Assembly: GCA_902462015.1 (NCBI GenBank) | Contig: CABPZV010000051.1 | Coordinates: 1-12,373, forward strand | Direction of reading: 5' to 3' | DNA from: an uncultured Eubacteriales bacterium | GTDB lineage: Bacteria; Bacillota; Clostridia; Oscillospirales; CAG-272 | Length of the DNA stretch: 12,373 nucleotides | In this document: positions 8,593-12,373 of the stretch, in pieces | Layout of the letters: each line of letters begins with the position of its first letter | How positions within the stretch are numbered: position 1 is the first letter of the stretch | The notes under the pieces: generated by a model | Database searches by the model: none | The model's input: the letters and a program-made list of their open reading frames with translations, nothing else | Told to the model about the DNA's origin: nothing | Made by a program: the position numbers and the translations under genes

Positions 8593-8621
8593 TTGACATC
8601 AGGTATGATAAGTGGTAAAAT
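8593..8621 (+). promoter_or_regulatory. sigma-A promoter of ygiQ
   Basis: A perfect -35 box TTGACA (8593-8598), a 17-nt spacer and TAAAAT (8616-8621) preceded by TGG form a strong extended promoter. The predicted start is near 8628, leaving a leader of about 68 nt before the ygiQ ATG. Confidence 0.8.
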
Positions 8622-8695
8622 AGATTTATATCTAAGAAAATAAAATGAAATATGTTTCTTGATCATGATTCAGCCTGAAAGGAATACAAAGCGAT

Positions 8696-10651
8696 ATGAA
8701 AAATACAAATGTCGAAGGATTTTTACCTCTATGCCGTGAAGAAGCTAAAATGCGCGGATGGGAAACACCGGATTTTGTGTATGTTTCAGGTGACGCGTAT
8801 GTAGATCATCCGAGCTTTGGAACGGCTATTATTACGAGAGTCCTTGCCGCCGCGGGGTATTCTGTCGCGATTTTAGCGCAGCCGGATTTTCACAGTGCAG
8901 AGTCGTTTAAGGAATACGGACGTCCCCGGCTCGGATTTCTTGTCTCAGCCGGAAATCTTGATTCTATGGTAGCGAATTACACAGTTTCAAAAAAAAGACG
9001 CGGATACGATTATTATTCTCCCGGCGGTAAACCGGGACTCCGGCCGGACAGGGCGGTCATAGTTTACTGTAACCGCATTCGTGAGGCATATGGAAATGTA
9101 CCTATAATTCTTGGCGGTTTAGAAGCTTCGCTGAGAAGGTTTGCCCATTATGACTATTGGGACAATGCCGTTCGTAACAGCATTCTTGTTGATTCTGGGG
9201 CGGATTTGCTCACTTATGGTATGGGAGAAAATATTATAATCAGGGTTGCGTCGCTGCTTGACAAGGGTGTCCCTATCGGGAAAATTCACGATGTCAGGGG
9301 AACGGTATATCTTACAGCTCCTGATGACAAGCTTCAATATGAATCGGTTGGCGGCTGGTCAATTGACGAACTGAAGTCTGATAAAAAGCTGTATGCCGAA
9401 GCTTTTGCAGTCCAGTATTCGGAAAATGACAGTATACGCGGACATGCTGTTGTAGAAAAATACCGGAACAGGATTCTTGTGCAGAATCCGCCGATGCCTC
9501 CGCTTGAGAGGGAGGAGCTTGACCGTGTATACGAGCTTCCGTATATGCGTGCATATCATCCTGTATATGAAAAAGAGGGCGGAATTCCGGCAATTAAAGA
9601 GGTACGTTTTTCAATAACTCACAACCGAGGATGCTTTGGCGGCTGTTCATTTTGCGCTATAGCATTTCATCAGGGACGGGCTGTCCGGTCACGAAGTGCT
9701 GAAAGTATTGTCCGTGAGGCGGAGCTTCTGACACGGCTGCCAGATTTTAAAGGATATATCCATGACGTGGGAGGCCCGACGGCGAATTTTCGGGGACCTG
9801 CATGCGATAAACAGCTCAGGGACGGCGTATGCGCAAACCGCCGTTGTCTGACTCCCGTACCGTGTAAAAATCTTAAGGCTGATCACAGCGAGTATATAGG
9901 AATTCTTGACAGAATTAGTTCTCTTCCCGGGGTAAAACGCGTTTTTATCCGCTCCGGCATCAGATTTGATTATCTTCTTGCCGATAAAAGAAACGAAAAC
10001 TTTTTTCGCAGGCTGGTTGAAAATCATGTCAGCGGTCAGCTGAAGGTTGCTCCTGAGCATTGTTCTGACAGGGTTCTTTCACTTATGGGAAAACCTAAGA
10101 TCTCGGTGTACGACTTATTTCGCAGACGTTTTGAACAGATATGTACCGAAACAGGCAGGAAACAGTATCTTATCCCTTATCTTATGTCGAGCCATCCCGG
10201 AAGTACGGTTGAGGATGCTGTGGAGCTTGCCGTATACCTTAAAAAAAACGGTTGCGCTCCTGATCAGGTACAGGATTTTTACCCAACTCCCAGCACAGCA
10301 TCAACAGTTATGTATTATACAGGAATAGACCCCATGACGGGGAAAAGTGTTTATACAGCGGATACACCCGAAGAAAAGCGTATGCAGCGTGCGCTTCTTC
10401 ATTACAACCGCAGAGAGAATTTCGGTCTTGTGCGTAAAGCCCTGATGTCGGTTGGAAGAAGCGATTTAATCGGATACGGACGGGATTGTCTTGTACCGCC
10501 GGAGGATAACTTCCATGGAAAAAATATCGTCAGAGCCAAACAATATAAGCCGGGGCAGAAGATGAAAAAAGCCGATAAACCGAGGTATCGGGACAAATCT
10601 GTGTCTTCCCGCCGTATAACGCATAAGAAAAAACTTGGGAAAAATATTTAG
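8696..10651 (+). CDS. ygiQ: YgiQ family radical SAM protein (UPF0313)
   Basis: This 651-residue member of the YgiQ family of radical SAM proteins has an unestablished reaction. The N-terminal ~290 residues are the family-specific domain (SGDAYVDHPSFG at 31-42, LGGLEASLRRF at 139-149). The radical SAM core begins with RGCFGGCSFC, with cysteines C313, C317 and C320 in the CxxxCxxC pattern that binds the 4Fe-4S cluster and SAM. A second cysteine group (C370, C379, C384, C390) lies in the conserved stretch after GPTANF and may bind another metal centre. The last ~40 residues are very basic (KKK, RR, RYRDK), perhaps for nucleic-acid contact, but this is unproven. The start ATG has AAAGGA about 12 nt upstream. 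It is monocistronic and ends at the shared terminator. Confidence 0.95.
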   Translation: MKNTNVEGFLPLCREEAKMRGWETPDFVYVSGDAYVDHPSFGTAIITRVLAAAGYSVAILAQPDFHSAESFKEYGRPRLGFLVSAGNLDSMVANYTVSKKRRGYDYYSPGGKPGLRPDRAVIVYCNRIREAYGNVPIILGGLEASLRRFAHYDYWDNAVRNSILVDSGADLLTYGMGENIIIRVASLLDKGVPIGKIHDVRGTVYLTAPDDKLQYESVGGWSIDELKSDKKLYAEAFAVQYSENDSIRGHAVVEKYRNRILVQNPPMPPLEREELDRVYELPYMRAYHPVYEKEGGIPAIKEVRFSITHNRGCFGGCSFCAIAFHQGRAVRSRSAESIVREAELLTRLPDFKGYIHDVGGPTANFRGPACDKQLRDGVCANRRCLTPVPCKNLKADHSEYIGILDRISSLPGVKRVFIRSGIRFDYLLADKRNENFFRRLVENHVSGQLKVAPEHCSDRVLSLMGKPKISVYDLFRRRFEQICTETGRKQYLIPYLMSSHPGSTVEDAVELAVYLKKNGCAPDQVQDFYPTPSTASTVMYYTGIDPMTGKSVYTADTPEEKRMQRALLHYNRRENFGLVRKALMSVGRSDLIGYGRDCLVPPEDNFHGKNIVRAKQYKPGQKMKKADKPRYRDKSVSSRRITHKKKLGKNI

Positions 10652-10665
10652 AATTAATAAAGAAG

Positions 10666-10714
10666 CGCAGACAAGTATGTAATCCATGTATGTTGGATTG
10701 CATACTTGTCTGCG
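10666..10714. terminator. bidirectional terminator between ygiQ and spoIIR
   Basis: A 21-bp stem (10666-10686 with 10694-10714) has only one G-U pair and a 7-nt loop. It sits between two converging genes. On the plus strand it is followed by TATTTATTATTTAT, and on the minus strand by CTTCTTTATTAATT. Both 3' flanks are T-rich though interrupted. The stem is longer than most intrinsic terminators. Confidence 0.8.
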
Positions 10715-10724
10715 TATTTATTAT

Positions 10725-11435
10725 TTATGACGCTTTATCTTCGGGCTCATTTGACTTATCGGTTTCATTTTTGTGTCCTAACGAGCTGAAAAATTCGAGT
10801 ATTTTAAATTTGAGAACGTATTTAGGCTTTTCTGTTTCCGTCAGGACTTTTATCTGTCCCGGTGTAAATCCGGCGTCGGTAAATTCTTCATTTGGTTCCG
10901 CTGCTGAGTTTGTACAGAGGGCGGGAAAAAGAACACACCACCAGTTGTGTCCGGTTCCTTCTCCGATAATCACACGCAGAGAGCTGTAGGTTCCGGCAGG
11001 GAGGCGGACTCCTTCGTATATCCGAGTTGGATAGTATTCTTTTCCGATTTCAATTCGTACCTGATCTCTGGATCCGCTTTGCCGCAGTGTTTCTTCTGCC
11101 GCGGCACATAATTCTTCTTTTTTATTTTCGGCTATTTTTTCAGCTTCAAACCGGTCTGTGCATCCGCCGAGCTTTTCTCCGAGGCTGCTTAATATCGTGT
11201 CTCTGACAGCGAGCTTAAGCGACTGGTCTGTTTCACTGTCTGAATTAGCAATTACATGGAGACGCAGAATTTTGTCATAGATGTCGATATCTTCATCGGT
11301 GGGCAATAGACCGAATATAACCGATGCAGTCAGTACAAGAGCTGAAAATATTGCGATTGCACGCACAAATATTGATTCTCCGTAAAGGATGTTATCTTCT
11401 CCGCATAAATGTTTTAATTTATTTTTAAATTCCAT
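10725..11435 (-). CDS. spoIIR: stage II sporulation protein R
   Basis: In Bacillus SpoIIR is made in the forespore, exported, and activates the SpoIIGA protease so that pro-sigma-E is cleaved in the mother cell. This 236-residue copy has a membrane/signal-anchor helix at ~24-43. It also carries the family blocks RLHVIANSDS (58-67), YYPTRIYEGVRLPAGTY (134-150) and GEGTGHNWWCVLFPALC (158-174). The last ~25 residues are acidic and probably disordered. The start is ATG 11435, with AGG 8 nt upstream and AAGGA further off. The gene indicates an endospore-forming lineage. No clear sigma-F promoter was seen upstream. Confidence 0.95.
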   Translation of the reverse strand: MEFKNKLKHLCGEDNILYGESIFVRAIAIFSALVLTASVIFGLLPTDEDIDIYDKILRLHVIANSDSETDQSLKLAVRDTILSSLGEKLGGCTDRFEAEKIAENKKEELCAAAEETLRQSGSRDQVRIEIGKEYYPTRIYEGVRLPAGTYSSLRVIIGEGTGHNWWCVLFPALCTNSAAEPNEEFTDAGFTPGQIKVLTETEKPKYVLKFKILEFFSSLGHKNETDKSNEPEDKAS

Positions 11436-11526
11436 ATTCTTAACCTGTCCTTTTTATGTATTTTGCTTTCTTGCAGCTATTGTGAACAGATAAAATATGT
11501 TTTATTCTTTTTTTTAAATTTTATAT
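11436..11526. other. AT-rich spacer between the LytTR gene and spoIIR
   Basis: The 91-bp spacer holds the spoIIR ribosome-binding site, and no GC-rich terminator hairpin was found after the LytTR gene. Read-through from the LytTR gene into spoIIR is therefore possible. An all-AT palindrome ATAAAA-CATA-TTTTAT lies within it, of unknown meaning. Confidence 0.4.
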
Positions 11527-12261
11527 CTATTTATTAATTTTAAGAAAATTGGTATACGCTTTTTTCACATCGTTTTTTTGCGCACGTGAAATTTTAAGTT
11601 TAAAACCTCCTGACAGTTCTAAATTGTCTGTGGAAATTGAATTAATATATTGCATATTCACGATAATTCCAGAATTTATTTTTATAAAATAAAATACCGG
11701 AACTACTTTAAGAAATTCATGTATTGTTTTTCGGTACTTATAATTGATGTCTGCAGTATGTATGTTGATATAATTAGTTGTTTTTTCCTTTTCTGCAAAA
11801 ACAATTTTCTTAATTTTAACAGGAATATTAAGCCCGTCGGATTTTACCATTATATAATCGTTATTTTTGAGTTTTTTTTCTATAGCTGAATTCAAGGCTT
11901 CTTTCAAATGATATTTATATGTCTTCTTGCAAAGAAATCTAAATGGACTGTAATGCAGTGATTGGTATACAAGCTCTTTGCAGTCGGAAAGGAAAATAAT
12001 GAGTATTTCAGGATACTGTTCATAGCATATGCGTGCTACTTCAAAACCGTTTACCTCCGGCATTGATATGTCGAGAAATAATATATCAATATTACTGTAA
12101 TGGGAATCATGAAAGCAATGATACATTAAAGTTTGTGGAGAATTGTATTTATATATTTGAAAACCACTATCATCGTAATCATACTGCATGAGAATTTCAA
12201 AAATATTTTGATACAAAGTTTCAACGAAGCCTTTGTCATCATCGCATATTACTATGTTCAT
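11527..12261 (-). CDS. LytTR-family response regulator (AgrA/LytR-like)
   Basis: This two-component DNA-binding regulator has 244 residues. The receiver domain (1-~125) has the acidic pocket DDD (7-9), the phospho-acceptor D64 in LFLDISMP, the switch serine S92 and a lysine pair at K112-K113. The LytTR DNA-binding domain spans ~135-240, with KINSGIIVNMQYINSI (194-209) matching the family's conserved strand. All phosphotransfer residues are present, so it should be regulated by a histidine kinase, but none is in the window; one could lie to the right. The coding sequence is visibly more AT-rich than the neighbouring genes. The start is ATG 12261 with TGGAG 7-8 nt upstream. Target genes are unknown. 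Confidence 0.93.
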   Translation of the reverse strand: MNIVICDDDKGFVETLYQNIFEILMQYDYDDSGFQIYKYNSPQTLMYHCFHDSHYSNIDILFLDISMPEVNGFEVARICYEQYPEILIIFLSDCKELVYQSLHYSPFRFLCKKTYKYHLKEALNSAIEKKLKNNDYIMVKSDGLNIPVKIKKIVFAEKEKTTNYINIHTADINYKYRKTIHEFLKVVPVFYFIKINSGIIVNMQYINSISTDNLELSGGFKLKISRAQKNDVKKAYTNFLKINK

Positions 12262-12298
12262 ATTTATCTCCAGATATATTAAAATAAGTATTTATAAT

Positions 12299-12327
12299 AT
12301 TTTAGCATATAAATTAGAAAATTTCAA
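12299..12327 (-). promoter_or_regulatory. sigma-A promoter of the LytTR regulator gene
   Basis: On the minus strand TTGAAA (12327-12322), a 17-nt spacer and TAAAAT (12304-12299) with an extended TGC give a strong promoter. The predicted start is near 12292, about 30 nt above the ATG, so the regulator can be transcribed independently of any gene further right. Confidence 0.7.
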
Positions 12328-12373
12328 CTATATGTCATATATATATATTTATAATATTTTTATTTTTTTAAAT

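Larger units (their letters stand above)
8327..8695. other. divergent intergenic region, antiporter/ygiQ
   Basis: This is 369 bp of AT-rich sequence holding outward-facing promoters for the antiporter-atp operon (minus) and ygiQ (plus). The rest (about 8410-8590) shows no convincing gene or RNA fold. A minus-strand 72-codon frame at 8666-8448 runs through the ygiQ promoter and looks like chance. A second TTGACA at 8517-8522 is followed at 15 nt by CATAAT and may be an accessory plus-strand promoter. Confidence 0.6.

Noticed and set aside
8448..8666. Minus-strand 72-codon frame in the divergent intergenic region
   Set aside because: It lies across the ygiQ promoter, is AT-rich with no recognisable domain, and has no convincing ribosome-binding site.
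11451..11526. Sigma-F promoter for spoIIR
   Set aside because: SpoIIR genes are usually sigma-F controlled, but no GYATA box with a GGnnAnA-type -10 at the right spacing could be found, so none is annotated.

Overview
The window is a chromosomal segment of a low-to-moderate GC Firmicute, most likely a gut-type clostridium. It carries a stage II sporulation protein R gene, clostridial F1 gamma-subunit features, consensus sigma-A promoters with extended -10 boxes, and purine-rich Shine-Dalgarno sites. The genus cannot be told from the sequence alone.

Layout. At the left edge lies the 5' two-thirds of a tRNA-Ser(CGA) gene on the minus strand. A second, broken 5' half of the same tRNA sits 80 bp upstream of it, and a good promoter lies above both. 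Bases 141-440 form the 3' flank of the ATP synthase operon and contain a GC-richer relic reading frame on the plus strand. From 8326 down to 441 runs one long minus-strand operon: a CPA2 (NapA/Kef-type) cation/proton antiporter, then atpB (a), atpE (c), atpF (b), atpA (alpha), atpG (gamma), atpD (beta) and atpC (epsilon). One consensus promoter at 8377-8405 heads it. The genes from atpA onward are packed with spacings of 3 nt, 1 nt and a 1-nt overlap. Divergent from the operon is a YgiQ-type radical SAM protein (8696-10651) with its own consensus promoter. It converges on spoIIR (11435-10725), and a 21-bp-stem bidirectional terminator lies between them. At the right end is an AT-rich LytTR response-regulator gene with its own promoter and no kinase in view.

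Most interesting point. No atpH (delta) gene lies in its usual place between atpF and atpA; there is only a 123-bp non-coding gap. AtpA, however, is 583 residues instead of about 505, and its first ~80 residues align almost without gaps to the C-terminal domain of the F1 delta/OSCP subunit. The stator thus appears rebuilt: the N-terminal six-helix domain of delta is missing, and its C-terminal, b-binding domain is fused to alpha, giving three copies per F1. In addition, the c subunit carries a signal-peptide-like leader and an acidic spacer, and it lacks the helix-1 glutamine typical of Na+-binding c rings. These traits, with an antiporter heading the operon, suggest a reorganised F-type ATP synthase. 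Whether it synthesises ATP or mainly pumps ions cannot be decided from sequence.
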